From contig JAVXUO010002483.1 of NCBI GenBank assembly GCA_033065855.1, positions 20,295-84,294 on the forward strand: a stretch of 64,000 bases of DNA, given 5' to 3'. Each line of letters starts with the position of its first letter. The stretch's first letter is position 1. Made by a program: the position numbers and the translations under genes. The notes below the pieces were generated by a model that was given only the letters and a program-made list of their open reading frames with translations, was not told the origin of the DNA and ran no database searches. Below, piece by piece: positions 45,731-57,403 of the stretch. Origin of the DNA: Escallonia rubra. Taxonomy: Eukaryota; Streptophyta; Magnoliopsida; Escalloniales; Escalloniaceae.

Positions 45731-47302
45731 TTAGGTATGAGATTCTGTAACTCTTAAGCCTAAGATAATCTGCGACTGAGATTGGACTTTGAAAACTTGT
45801 ATTAGGTTTGAAGACTTATTTGAGGTTTTAGCATTGGATTGAGATTTGAGTTGAGTATGCAATAGTAGACATGTTACTTACCTATAGATTTCCAGGATAC
45901 TAAGTGTTAACCAAAATAGATGATTGAAGGATAAGATGTTAACCTTTTGATGTTTGAGGAGCTCAATCAACTTAGAAGGTAAATGTTGGGATTGCGAGAT
46001 ATAATTGATGGGGTTAGCTAGAGACTTAAACGCGGAGAATATGCCATATATGTGTGTAGGACTAGATTTTGTACCCTTTTAAGGTAATGCATTTCTCTTT
46101 GATGGATTTGGTAGTAGTTTGAACTGTGTTGTTTTGAGACATCATAATGAGTAGTGAAAACATAGTCATTTTCGTCTTTAGTGTGATGCATAAGTGCTTG
46201 TAAAAATTGGTTATCCATATTAGCTATGTCACAATTGAGATGACTCTAATGGGGACTTTATATAGGCCTAGGTTTCGATCATCTACATGCTAGTATGAGA
46301 CTGGGGAGGTGATGAGATTAATAGTTAGAACTCAAGGTTGGATCATGTTGTACACTACATGTCATATGTAATGATTGCTTAGTACCTTAGTAAACCATAA
46401 GCTTGAAGTTGAGCTTGTTCTTATTAGTAGATTGTACGAAGTGTGTATTTTTGGTACATTATCGAAATAGCGCAGCGGAAGCATAATGGATTAGAGGTTG
46501 ATTTGATTAGTTGTACATGCATTGAATTTGGACGGAAAAATTTAGTTAAGTGAGTTTCATACTAGCTAAGTCATAAATATCTCGAGGTTTTTGGAGAGTT
46601 TTCAGAAGGCCATGGGGACTGACTTGAGGTTTAGTATTAATTGAACTTTATAGTTTTATTTTTGAGAACTTTACCGAATGTGGATAATTTGATTAGCTTG
46701 GGTCTGTGTAGTCGTTTTAACTGCTGCATTTGAATTTTTCTTCTGAAGAGGATTATTAAGAGAATGAGCTCTCTTATATTGTGATCTTATAGATACTTTC
46801 TTTTTACGCATTTAGATGCTCTATCTATACATGGTGTTACTAGTGATATGGTGGGTTAATATTTCATTTTAAGAACTTTGATAACAATCACGGCTTCCAT
46901 TTTGGGGGTGTACGTGACAAGGTTGGGTCCCTTAGTACTTAGAGGTTAAGTAATGATCTAGATGATTAGGTTCTAAAAACCTAAGTTATAATCAGAGTCA
47001 TATAGTATAGTAAAACATTTGAAGATGCTGAATTGCAATTTTGCGGTTTCTTGACTCATGTTTTGGGCAGCTATATATAAAGTCACGAGGACGCTTTTCA
47101 TTTGAGTGAAGTTGACTTATGATGGTGGGAAGAAAATATTTCCAGTGACGTATGATTGTCGGACATAAATTTCGGTGAAGAGTTTAAACGATGCTCGGCC
47201 ATTATGTTGGCTACTATAAATGTTATATAGTGAAAGCGTAGTGTTTGGACATTGACAATGTTGTGAAATTTCGAGGACAAAATTTTCATAAGTGGGGGAG
47301 AA
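45731..47302 (+). mobile_element. Reduced interior of the chromovirus-like element
   Basis: No gag or pol domain is recognisable. The interval ends with AAGTGGGGGAGAA, the polypurine tract that precedes chromovirus 3' LTRs, and contains only short frames. The interior is much shorter than a full element, so this copy is broken. Confidence 0.65.
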
Positions 47303-49720
47303 TGTAATACCCAGAACGTTGGTACTTTCTAGTCGATTATTTCATTTCTTTAGCGACGGTTTGTATAAGCAACATCTAGCATCGATTAGCGCGGCTGAAT
47401 TTTTATCGGCAACTTTTAGCGACGATATTTTTTTTTCTTTATTTTTCTTAGCATTGATAGCAACACTTTTAACGCAAGACGATATAGAGACTAATGAAGG
47501 GTTAAAAGAGCAACTTATATATATATATATATTATATATTAATTTGAGTGATTAGAAAGAAAAAAAAAATTAATCTGAAAATTTATTTAGTCAACCTTTT
47601 TATTTTGGTAAGGGAGGAATCAAGGAAAGAAATAAAGGGGAGGAATGAGCAATTAGTTACTTTCTTAATTGAGTTTTTCAGTTACGTTACAGGGGAGAGA
47701 AAGGAGTAGAAGTTGGAAGATGAGTCACCGACGTTTGGAATTTGGTGTCGGAATCCGCGAGTTTGGATTTCGAATTCGGTAAGCGTCGATCCTTTCTCCC
47801 TCATGGTTTACAATATTTTAGTGTGTGTGTTTATAGAGTTGTGATGTAGTGTGTATAATGTGCAATTGTGTGTGTAGCGGTGAAAAAGAGGGGGATAAGC
47901 TGTGATGGCAGTGTGTGTTTGTATGTACCGATGTGTGCGCGTGGGAGGACTAGGACGGGAAGGTACGAGCTCCGGAAGACCTCAAGGGAGGTGTCGTTGG
48001 GCAAGGGGAAGTTTGCTAGGAATGTGGTGGATTGGTCAGGTATATGAATCATCAGCATTTTATGTTCTTGTTCTTGATTTTGATACAATCTTTAGATCTT
48101 TTTGTCGGTATGAGGAGGTTTTGTTTGTTAGTCGATTTAGTAATTGGAAACAAGTTGTGATATATGTCTCTGCAGTTTACACTGTTATGAAAATTACTGT
48201 GATGATTTTATGATATAAATAAGTTTTAGCTTAAGTTTCGTAAATTTTAGACTTGATTTGTCACTAAATTCGTATCGCATTTGATTTAGCAAAACGGATG
48301 ACTTTAAAATAGTTTCAGTGTTTTTTTTTTAAAGCCTAGTTTCAGTTTCAGTATTTTTCCTATATAATATGAAGCTATCATGAGAATTATGGGACTTTGA
48401 TTTGAGCTCGAAGTATTAATTGTTATTTTTGGGCTTTTTCTGGTATTTAAGAAAATCGTTTTTAATTCGAAAATATTCAAAAGAAATCCAGAAAATTTAT
48501 ACTGTAACTTGTTATGCTGTTTTAACGTATAAAAGTATTTTATACGAGTGTCTTATGCATTATAGATTGTGCATGATTATCGATTAGGTTTAGCTGTTTG
48601 AGGGATCCGATTCGTTTTCGTCTACATTAAGAGTGTCGGAGTGAGCAACGATTGAGAATTGGCATTAGATTAATTGTTTGTCAGGCTAGGTTGTATTCTA
48701 ATAATTAATCTGTCAATTTAGGTTAATTCGAGGTTTGTACGAGTTTGAATAGCAGCAAGCGCATTTCTTGGATCGATTGAGGTAAAGGATTTCCTCCGAA
48801 ACCCTATTTCATCTATTTGACATTGTAAATATTCTTTCTAAATTGTTATTGATGTTTCCATTGGACTCAGTTATAATTGTGATGAAATTGCATCGCTTGC
48901 CATTAATACCCTGTTTTGAGCCTTGTATGTTTATTGAAAATTCCTTTCGATGTTACGTATTTATTTCTCATTGTGCATCGATTTAATCATTGCATCATAG
49001 ATTATTGCATTCTGCATATTGACATGAGTTAGTATATTGAGGAGTTATAAGGATGGTCTATATTGGGGGTGATATAAGGATGGTCTGTTATTGTCGGGAG
49101 ATGCTAGTACCTTGAGGGTCTAGCTAGTGTTCATATGCATATGTAACTACAATGTTATTGAGCATCGCCTTTGTGGCTTTGCTAAGTGATTATCCTGCAC
49201 TGCCTGTGTGGCTTTGCATATCACTCATGGTCAATATCATCTGCATTGTTTCAGTGTAATCGAAAGTGTTCTATTGATTTCTGATTTGAGGGATTGAGAT
49301 TAATCTCTTCCCGTATTGCCATTGAAATAAATTCTCCAAATCGTTTGTATTCCCTACTGAATTTTGAGCGACCTTATTGAGCTCTCGAAAGCTCACTCTC
49401 CCTTTTCAGTTCCCTTCTGCAGGTAATAAACATCAGTGGATTCTTGGATTTGCTAGAGCTTGATTACGGAGCTGGTTTAGATTTGATTTTCATTGTTTTC
49501 TCTAATTAAACTCCTGTGAGGGAAATCCGTGTGTAACTTACTTAATTAGTTGAGTTCGTTAATGTAGTCCTTGCATTTAGGAACAATGACTTGAACATTT
49601 GAGTTATTGTAGAAACTCTAATATATGTATTGGGGTATTCTAAGTAGAATCGAGATGATTGAATAAGTAAGCATTGATTGATTGAGTGGCTAACGTTCTG
49701 GAAAATTCCGGAATGTTACA
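47303..49720 (+). mobile_element. Chromovirus-like 3' LTR
   Basis: It begins TGTAATACCCAGAACG directly after the polypurine tract and ends GGAATGTTACA at 49720. From 48187 on it aligns with 44191-45716. The first part (47303-48186) has no counterpart in the other LTR copy. It contains short TTTAGCGACGG motifs near 47350-47420 and TATA-type (AT)n at 47516-47536. Satellite sequence resumes immediately after its end. Confidence 0.8.
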
Positions 49721-51880
49721 AACTGTACAAAAAAGTTATAAGGGTCTTGTTACAACCCGCAATTCAATACTCATAAATGCATTCTTACCTCAAAGCAATG
49801 TGCAAAATCTCAAGAGGTCAGTTCCTAGTGTTCTTTGGAGGTTGTTTTGTTGTGTTACTAGGTCAATCCAAATTATTATATGTCAAGTGTTATATACCTG
49901 GTTATATATTTACATTCCTGAAGCTTTAAAATTATAAAATACCCATTAGGTACTTTAACCTTCCAAGGTAAGGGCAATAAAGTAATTTTCTAAAAATTGT
50001 TAAGTATTTTAAGATTTGTTTAGCTAATAGATATTACTGCTATTTATCCAACTAATGAACCATCGTCTAATTTTCACCATAATCCCAGAGTAATTAACAC
50101 ATGGATGAACTTGTATCAGTATCTCAATTTCAATTTAATATGGCTTTGATTCACACTCACTTAAATACATACATAGTCAGAGTCGTCTCAGGTTCTATTG
50201 GTTCGTTGACTTGGAATATTTGGTTTTGTCAACATCTACGCCCATATATCATACGTGAAACAAGGAAATAAGAAAAAGGTACGGCAGAAGCGTCGAAGCA
50301 ACTTGGCTTCATCGCTATTTGATTGGATTCACTGTATGGGTCTAGCAGTTATTTGGATTCTAAATAGTAAACTCTTACGAATATAAAATTGATTGATTCA
50401 ACCCCGATTCATATTTTGAAATAAAATATAAGACCTTACCTTTAATTGCGCAATTCAACTCCAAAGTGTTGTGTTTTTCAGGCAAAGTATATCAAGTGCC
50501 TTGAAATTAATATACCGAAAAGTTCCAATTAAGACTCTAACAATAAAAAAAAATATAGGGTTGTTACTACTAGCCAAACTAAAAATAATCGTAAATAATT
50601 GCTTACCTTTAAGCAATAAGCAAAATCTAAGGAGGTCTCTTCCTAGGGGTTTTTGCTGTTTTTTAGTGCTTCTAGGGAAATCCAAAATGCTATACTTAAG
50701 GCGTTATATACCTAGAGATACATTTATATTCGTAGAAGTATTGAAATTGTAAAATACTCGGTACTTTAACATTCCAAGTATAGGGCAGTAAAGTCATTTG
50801 CTTAAAACCAATAGGAACTTTCAGATTCATTTGGTTAACATACATAACTGCTATTTGTCCAACTAATGAGTGACGCAGGTAGTTTCACCCTAACCTGAGA
50901 GACCGATGTATAATTAACACAAATAAATACATATATAGAGTGAGAGTATCAAGCACTATTGTTCAATAGTGTGTTGCTTTCATTGACTTAGAATATGTTA
51001 TTTCGTCAACATCTGCGTCTGTCATATATACTCATATAGTTGTTTGAAGAAAATACGAAATAAGTTGCGGAAGTGAAACAAGGAAAGAAGAAAAAAACAA
51101 TCGCAAAAGCCTCGACGCTAATGATCAAAAGGTTTAGGCGCTTGCATTGGCATCCTCACAACTTGAATAGATTCACAGTTTATCCACTGATGTAATACAA
51201 AACGACGGGTCTAGCAGTAATACAAATTGTAAACAGTAACCCTTACGAATATAGAATTGGTTGGTCCAGTGCTGATTCAGATTTATAAACCCTTACCTTT
51301 AACTGCACAATTTAACTCCAAAGTCTTGATTTCTTTGGACAAATTACATCAAAAGCACTATAAATTAATATAACAAAAGTTCCAATTAGGATTCTAATTA
51401 TACATAAAATTTATAGGGTTCTTACTAGAAGACAAAGTTTAATAATCATAAATAAGTTCTTTTCCCAAAGCAATGAACAAAATTCCAAGAGTGCTCTTCC
51501 TAGAGTCCTTTAAAGGCTGTTTTGTTGTGCTTATAGGACAATCCAAAATATTGTATGTAAAGTGTTATATACCTTGAGATATATTCATATTTATAAAAGT
51601 ATTAAAGTTGTAAAATACCCATTAGGTACTTTAACCTTCCAATTTAAGGGCAATAAAGTCATTTTCTTTAATTCATTAGATATTATAAAATTCGTTTACT
51701 TAAAAGAAATCTTTGTTATTTATTCAACTAATGAACACGCGTATAATTTTTTCCTCGTCCAAAAGGCATGAGTGTAATTAAAACAAATAAATACATATAC
51801 GGAGCGAGAGTATCAAGTTGTACCATTCACCAGTGCCTAGCTTTCGTTGAATTTGTCATAATCAAATATTTGGCTGAATA
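49721..51880 (+). repeat. Diverged satellite units (right block, about three units)
   Basis: The landmarks ACAACCCGCAATTCAATA, TTCTTTGGAGG, AATCCAAATTATTATATGT, CATTAGGTACTTTAACCTTC, GTTGACTTGGAATATTTGG and GCAGAAGCGTCGAAGC recur, with units at about 49721-50285, 50286-51104 and 51105-51880. The spacing of GCAGAAGC/GCAAAAGC is about 820 bp, the same period as the left array. Sequence divergence from the core units is large (perhaps 20-25 percent by eye). These units share ACCTTTAATTGCGCAATTCA-type DNA with the first unit at 11868 but not with the core. Confidence 0.9.
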
Positions 51881-52793
51881 TAATACACAATAAGTCGCAT
51901 AACAGTTTTAGTAGAGAGCACGTTGACTTAAAGAGTACCATAACAGTTTTAAGAGTTCTCAACCTGCCTACCCATGTCACAGAAAATGTAGAATAAGTTG
52001 AACATGCTACTATAAGACTTGATATATAAACTATTAGAAAATAACGAATTTCGAAGTATTCAAAACAAACATAGATGTTGCAATCATAAGCCATAGTCTT
52101 GTGGTAAATGAATTGATACGCTCAATCGTAAGCGCTTAATTACTAAATCCTACATTTTTTAACATCTATTTCTGGAACATTTCAAAACTCAACCTGAACA
52201 ATATGCAATGTAAGGATATAACATGAAAACAAGAACCGATATATCTCAAGAAAAGAAATTTATGTGTGAGATTTTGAAAAATACGGACCGGATATTGGAA
52301 TTAATTTAAATACCAAGTAGAATCCAAACCTTATAATATTCGAAAACTTATCTAGGTAAACCTTATTATAACACCCTATATGTCCCTAAAAAGTAGACCT
52401 TAGACAGCGTACTTATCGTTTATTGGGGAATAAGGTTTCGACGAGCAGACCTTATTGTTATGATTAAAAAAAGAAAGAAAAATTGCTGGAATCTTAACAT
52501 CCAAATAACTGACAGTTATATAATCTGAAATTTAATTAAGAAAGCAAGAGTTGCACAAGCCAAGTAGAACCGTCCACACTCCAGCGGATCAATTTTGTAA
52601 CCATGACACGCAAGGCCCTATATAAACTGCCTAGCAGAAAAGGATCAAGGGCATACACTTTTCCCAGAAGTTAAGGCAATGGCTAAATTTAGATACTCTT
52701 TAGTCAAGGACATGCTAGACACACAAAAAATGTGACTAAATAACCAAATCCATAAAAAGGCAGATAACTCATGGATGGCAGGCTGAACTGAGG
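51881..52793. other. Anonymous DNA left of CACTA-2, no gene seen
   Basis: AT-rich, with one minus-strand frame of 85 codons that shows no recognisable domain. It ends with the AGG target site of CACTA-2. The same anonymous DNA resumes at 63483. Confidence 0.5.
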
Positions 52794-53010
52794 CACTACA
52801 AGAAAAGAGAGAATTAGCGACGGACTTTTAACGACGGACTAAATTCCGTCGCTAAAAGTCATTTCAGAGACGGAAATAACCGTCGGTAAAAGTCCGTCGG
52901 TAAAACTATTTAACGACGGAATAATTCCGTCGGTAAAAACACCCGTCGGTGAAAGTAGGGTTTTCCCGACGGACTTTAACCGACGGGTGTGTTCCGTCGG
53001 TAAAGGACTT
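52794..53010. repeat. CACTA-2 left subterminal repeats
   Basis: About 12 copies in both orientations of GACGGA / TCCGTCG(C/G)TAAA. In En/Spm these regions hold binding sites of the second protein (TNPA), and here the motif probably serves the 61242-62834 product. On this side many copies read CCGTCGGTAAA, while the right side has mostly CCGTCGCTAAA. Confidence 0.85.
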
Positions 53011-53029
53011 AAAAATATCAGATCCCCCT

Positions 53030-53240
53030 TTCTTTTCTTTCTCCCGTTGCTCTCTCTCTCGCTTTCTTTCTCCCGTTGCTCTCTCTCTCTCTCCCTCTCT
53101 CTCTCTCACCGGCGATAGAGCCTGCCACCGCCACTGCCGCCCATCTTCAAAACCGAAGGACCGCCGCCACCACTGCCGCGCTGCCACCACTGCCGCGCTG
53201 CCACCACTGTCGCGCCGCCACCACTGCCGATCTGCCACCA
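53030..53240 (+). promoter_or_regulatory. CACTA-2 CT-rich leader and GCCACCACTGCCG repeats
   Basis: A CT-repeat tract (CTTTCTCCCGTTGCTCTCTC twice) is followed by repeats of GCCACCACTGCCG. The layout matches CACTA-1 at 5650-5830. This is probably the transcription start region and untranslated exon. Open frames across it on both strands (52906-53310 minus, 52949-53333 plus) are repeat-driven and not called. Confidence 0.5.
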
Positions 53241-54236
53241 CTGCCGGTGAAGGTCTTCTGGTTTGCTTCCCGTGTCCTGTCATTAATTTCTCTTTGGTTT
53301 TTATTAACATGTAAGTGGCTTTCGAGGAGTTAAGTGCGTGTTTTGTAGGTGTAGTGTGTGTTCGTGACTCTGTGTGTGTGTGTGTTCTTGATGGTGTGTG
53401 TATTATAGGTGTGTAAATGTGTTAAATTGAGTGTTTAAGTGTATGTTATAGTGAGTTATAATGGTGTAATGAGGTTTCTATGATTTAAAGTGGGTTGGAA
53501 GTGAAGTAATGTGTGGTTGTGAAGTGGGTGTGGGATGAACATATCGGCTGAAGGTAGAAGGAGATGTGTGTGCATTTAGGTGAAATACTAGGTGTGCTTA
53601 ATCTGAATAGTAAAGGTGATGGTCACTAAAGGTTAAAATAAAATTAGGCAGTTTTCAATGATTTTTTTATAAATATCTAGGATCAGAATTGGACAAAGTG
53701 CAAAACTATAACCCCCAATAGTTTTACGAGATGTAGGCTCCGGAATGTTTTGAGAATTTTCGGTGTCCGTAAGGGGTGCTAAATTATGGCATCGATTAAT
53801 CAAAGTTAACAAATTATTTAACCTAGTAAACTAAGTTATTTTAATCTGAAAATCTTATTTTACTGATATGATTCATATTCTAAAATTTCGTGCCATTCTG
53901 AGGCCAATAGGTAGTTCTTTCGAAACTGACCTTTTAGCGCTCGGTCTGGACACTAGTTCGAGATTTACGGGCAATTTTTTTTTAAAATACTTTTTAGCCC
54001 AAAAATGACTTCAGGATACTTAAAATAGTATTTTCAGATATTTTGGGATTTTTCTGGTGCCGAAAACCGCAAGGACAATTTGATAATTTTACGCATCTAG
54101 TGAGGGGGTCGTTCTGGGACTGTGCGTGAGTTAATAGTGAGTTATAATACAATATTGTACGCTACATTCTAATCTTTGAACTATTCCATTTAGGTTAAAA
54201 CAAGGATTGTTTCGGGTAGGTTATCATAGATGCGAA
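53241..54236. other. Non-coding, intron-like DNA of CACTA-2
   Basis: T- and GT-rich sequence without a gene. It sits between the presumed leader and the repeat blocks. I infer that it is part of a long first intron. Confidence 0.45.
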
Positions 54237-54835
54237 CCCTAAACCCTAAACCCTAAACCCTAAACCCCAAACCAACCGAACCCTAATTGAACCCCAAATT
54301 GAATGCCCTAATCCAATCGAACCCTAAATCGAACTAATTGAACCCTAAATTGAATGCCTCAAATCAATCGAACCCTAAATTGAATCAATAGAACCCCCTA
54401 ATTGAACCCTAAATTGAAGTAATTGAACCCTAAATTGAATGCCCTAATTGAATCGAATCCTAAATTAAACTAATTGAACCCCTAATTAAACCCTAAATTG
54501 ATTGCCCCAATCTAACCGAACCCTAATTGAACCCCAAATTGAATGCCCTAATCCAACCGAACCCTAAATTGAACTAATTGAACCCTAAATTTAATGCCTC
54601 AAATCACCTGAACCTTAAATTGAATCAATAGAACCCCTTAATTGAACCGAACCCTAAATTGAACTAATTGAATCCTAAATTTAATGCCTCAAATCAACTG
54701 AACCCTAAATTGAATCAATAGAACCCCCTAATTGAACCCTAAATTGAATGCCCTAATCGAACCGAACCCTAAATGAAACTAATTGAACCCTAAATTGAAT
54801 GCCCTAATACAATCGAACCCTAAATTGAAATAATT
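54237..54835 (+). repeat. Interstitial telomere-type repeat grading into CCCTAAATTGAA repeats
   Basis: Four perfect CCCTAAA units (54237-54264) and a partial one are followed by about 570 bp of degenerate 12-30 bp units such as GAACCCTAAATTGAATGCCC. The perfect plant telomere motif sits at one end of the degenerate block. It is inside the transposon, so it is not a chromosome end. Confidence 0.9.
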
Positions 54836-55070
54836 CAAGCGCATCGGATATGTGAATTTTGAACATTTTTTTCCCATTTGAACATTGATCATTTGTTTGA
54901 TAATTTTAGGTTGTTAATTGTGCGTTTTAGAATTGTGATTATTGATCGATGATTTTAGGTTATTAGCTGTGTATTTGAAGTAATTGCGATTATGAATTGA
55001 TGATTTTAGGTTGTTAATTAATGATTTTAGATTGTTAATTGTGCATTGAGCATTTGAGATATTGAGATTA

Positions 55071-55190
55071 TTGACGGAGGATGGGACCCAATTGGATTGA
55101 ATGTGTGATTTTTGTTAATTTTTATTGCATTGAGCATTTGAGAATTGAGAATTGAGATTGTTGACGGAGGATGGGACCCAATTGGATTGA
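55071..55190 (+). repeat. Short duplication TTGACGGAGGATGGGACCCA
   Basis: TTGACGGAGGATGGGACCCA with the following ATTGGATTGA occurs at about 55071 and again at about 55160, with TTGCATTGAGCATTTGAGA-like DNA before each. A relative lies in CACTA-1 near 6030-6065, supporting common descent of the two elements. Confidence 0.75.
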
Positions 55191-55269
55191 GATACCTGTT
55201 AGTTAGCGCAGACACGGACACCACGTCTGATCGACGGTGTCCGACATTTAGAAAACAAATTAACGTATG

Positions 55270-55440
55270 CCGATGTGTCTGGAGGTGCGTGTCGGTGGGA
55301 GTCGGACACGTGTCCGGAGGCGTCGGGCACGTGTCCAAAGGCGTCGGACACGTGTCGGTATGTGTCGGACACGTGTCGGTATGTGTCGGACACGTGTCCG
55401 GAGGTGTCAGACACGTATCGGACACCATATCGACACCCTA
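55270..55440. repeat. Minisatellite of palindromic GTGTCGGACACGTGTCC units
   Basis: About seven 22-24 bp units each contain GGACACGTGTC, a palindrome centred on the G-box CACGTG. Five CACGTG cores are perfect. It is GC-rich within an AT-rich element. The frames on both strands (Thr/Cys/Pro-His or Gly/Val/His repeats) are repeat artefacts. Confidence 0.88.
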
Positions 55441-55559
55441 TATGAGGTGTCGGAATTGAGGTTGTTGAATGTGCATTAAATTTAGGTTAGTTAGGTTAAT
55501 GCGACATTTTTAGCATGCACCCCCTGGAATCTAATCGTGGCTCCAGCGCTGGCTATAAT

Positions 55560-56640
55560 TAGCCCTAATTAGTCCTGATTAACAATATTTTAGTAAATCA
55601 ATTAACCCTAATTAGCTCTAACGAGCCTAATTAGTTTTAATTAACCCTAAGAACCTGATGAAATTCAAATTAGCTGTAATTACCTCAAATTAGCCCAAAT
55701 GAACCCAATTATGCGCATATTGATTGTAGTTAGCCTAATTAGTCATAATTTGCACTAACATAACCCAATTACGCCTAATTAGCGCTAGTTAGGACTAATC
55801 AACACTACTCGGCACCATCAAAACCCTAATTAGGACTAAATAACCCTAATAATCAACCCTAATTAGCTATAATTATTCGAAACTAGCCCTCATTAACATT
55901 AATTAGCTCTAACATAACCCAATTAAGCCTAATTAGCCCTAATTAGGACTAATCATCACTACTCGGCACAATTAGGACTAATTAGTCCTAATCAACCCTA
56001 ATTAGCTATAATTATCCGAAACTAGCCCTCATTAACATTAATTAGCTCTAACATAACCCAATTAAGCCTAATTAGCCCTAATTAGGACTAATCATCACTA
56101 CTCGGCACAATTAAACCCTAATTAGTCATAATCAACCCTAATTAGCTATAATTATCCGAAACTAGCCCTCATTAACATTAATTAGCCCTAACATAACCCA
56201 ATTAAGCCTAATTAGCCCTAATTAGGACTAATCATCACTACTCGGCACAATTAAACCCTAATTAGTCATAATCAACCCTAATTAGCTATAATTATCCGAA
56301 ACTAGCCCTCATTAACATTAATTAGCCCTAACATAACCCAATTAAGCCTAATTAGCCCTAATTAGGACTAATCATCACTACTAGGCACAATTAAACCCTA
56401 ATTAGGACTACATAACTCTAATTAGTCCTAATCAACCCTAGTCAGCTATAATCATCCGAAACTATCCCTCATTAACATTAATTAGCCCTAACATAACCCA
56501 ATTAAGCCCAATTAGCCCTAATTAGGACTAATCATCACTACTCGGCACAATTAAACCCTAATTAGGACTAAATAACCCTAATTAGTCCTAATCAACTCTA
56601 ATCAGCTATAATTAATAATCGTGTCTTGTTCCCTAATAAC
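55560..56640 (+). repeat. About 140-bp tandem repeats of AATTAGCCCTAATTAGG type
   Basis: The landmark GAAACTA recurs at about 55879, 56018, 56158, 56298 and 56458, giving spacings of 139, 140, 140 and 160 bp. Units contain AACATAACCCAATTAAGCC, CACTACTCGGCACAATTA and AATCAACCCTAATTAGCTA. Neighbouring units are nearly identical, so the array expanded recently. The short motif matches the AT-rich repeats of CACTA-1. Confidence 0.9.
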
Positions 56641-56989
56641 CCAGTTAGCCCTAATTAGCCCTTGTACATCCCATAATTACTCCATGTTGCCCAGAGATGG
56701 TTCAATTACTCGTTCTTTACAAACCCTGCCTTCTTTATATTAATTGTTGTTTTGAGAAGTCCATTGGCAACGAGATGGTTCAACTCGTTGCCAACGAGTT
56801 CTATTTAATGTGGAATTGATAACATATGCAACGATCATTCTGCAGTTTTGATATTTCGAAAAGATTCTTGCATATCTTATCAATTTCTGAACACATGCAT
56901 GCATAAAAACCCTTAGTTCCCGTTCAAAGGTACTCATTACAAAGTAATGCCTTGTAATGAGCCTTTGGATGTCCAGTTTGGACAGTTTG

Positions 56990-57258
56990 GAAAAGCTAAT
57001 TGTTTATAAAACAGTATTTTGACTCATGCTTTATGTTCTATGTCGTGGATATTTGGTACACGTTCTCGTGTGTTTCTCCGGGTGCATACAGATCTGGTGT
57101 TCTAACATCCGTCAAACCTTCCTGAGCAAGGTTAGATGAATGTTAGAACACCTAATCGATGTGGTGTACTTGGAGAAATGCGGGGAGGTGCTGCCGAATT
57201 TTCCACAGACATCGGACTAAGCATGAGTTATTCACTGTTTTATAAACATGTGCTTTTC
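56990..57258 (+). ncRNA. Long imperfect foldback upstream of the CACTA-2 transposase (microRNA-precursor-like)
   Basis: The left arm 56990-57120 pairs with the right arm 57128-57258 around a 7-nt loop (CCTGAGC). Perfect inner stem: GGTGTTCTAACAT (57096-57108) with ATGTTAGAACACC, closed by AACCTT/AAGGTT. Perfect outer stem: GTTTATAAAACAGT (57002-57015) with ACTGTTTTATAAAC, flanked by GAAAAGC/GCTTTTC and CTCATGCTT/AAGCATGAG. Overall pairing is roughly 70 percent with scattered mismatches. Size and shape resemble young plant microRNA precursors. It lies 146 bp before the transposase ATG, in leader or intron. The hairpin is seen directly; microRNA function is inference. Confidence 0.6.
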
Positions 57259-57403
57259 TGAATGGGATAGGACCACTACCTGTTCAAGAGTGGAGGGGAA
57301 ATATGTAGACGTGTTGTAACATTCATGCATTGATATTTACATCGGCAATGCTTAATCACTGGTCATTATTGAAGGTGGTATACAGTACGATAATTCAGTC
57401 GTC

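Noticed and set aside
52906-53333. Overlapping frames of 85-134 codons near the CACTA-2 left end
   Set aside because: They coincide with CT repeats and GCCACCACTGCCG repeats in the presumed untranslated leader, and are open on both strands.
53241-54236. An LTR fragment within CACTA-2 resembling 590-1500
   Set aside because: Only loose similarity in wording such as CCGTAAGGGG near a TTTTCGG stretch. No alignable block long enough to support it.
54237-54272. A true telomere or chromosome end
   Set aside because: There are only four perfect units, located inside a transposon with intact ends on both sides.
55560-56640. CRISPR array because of regular 140-bp spacing
   Set aside because: The units are tandem and nearly identical throughout, with no unique spacers, and the DNA is clearly plant.
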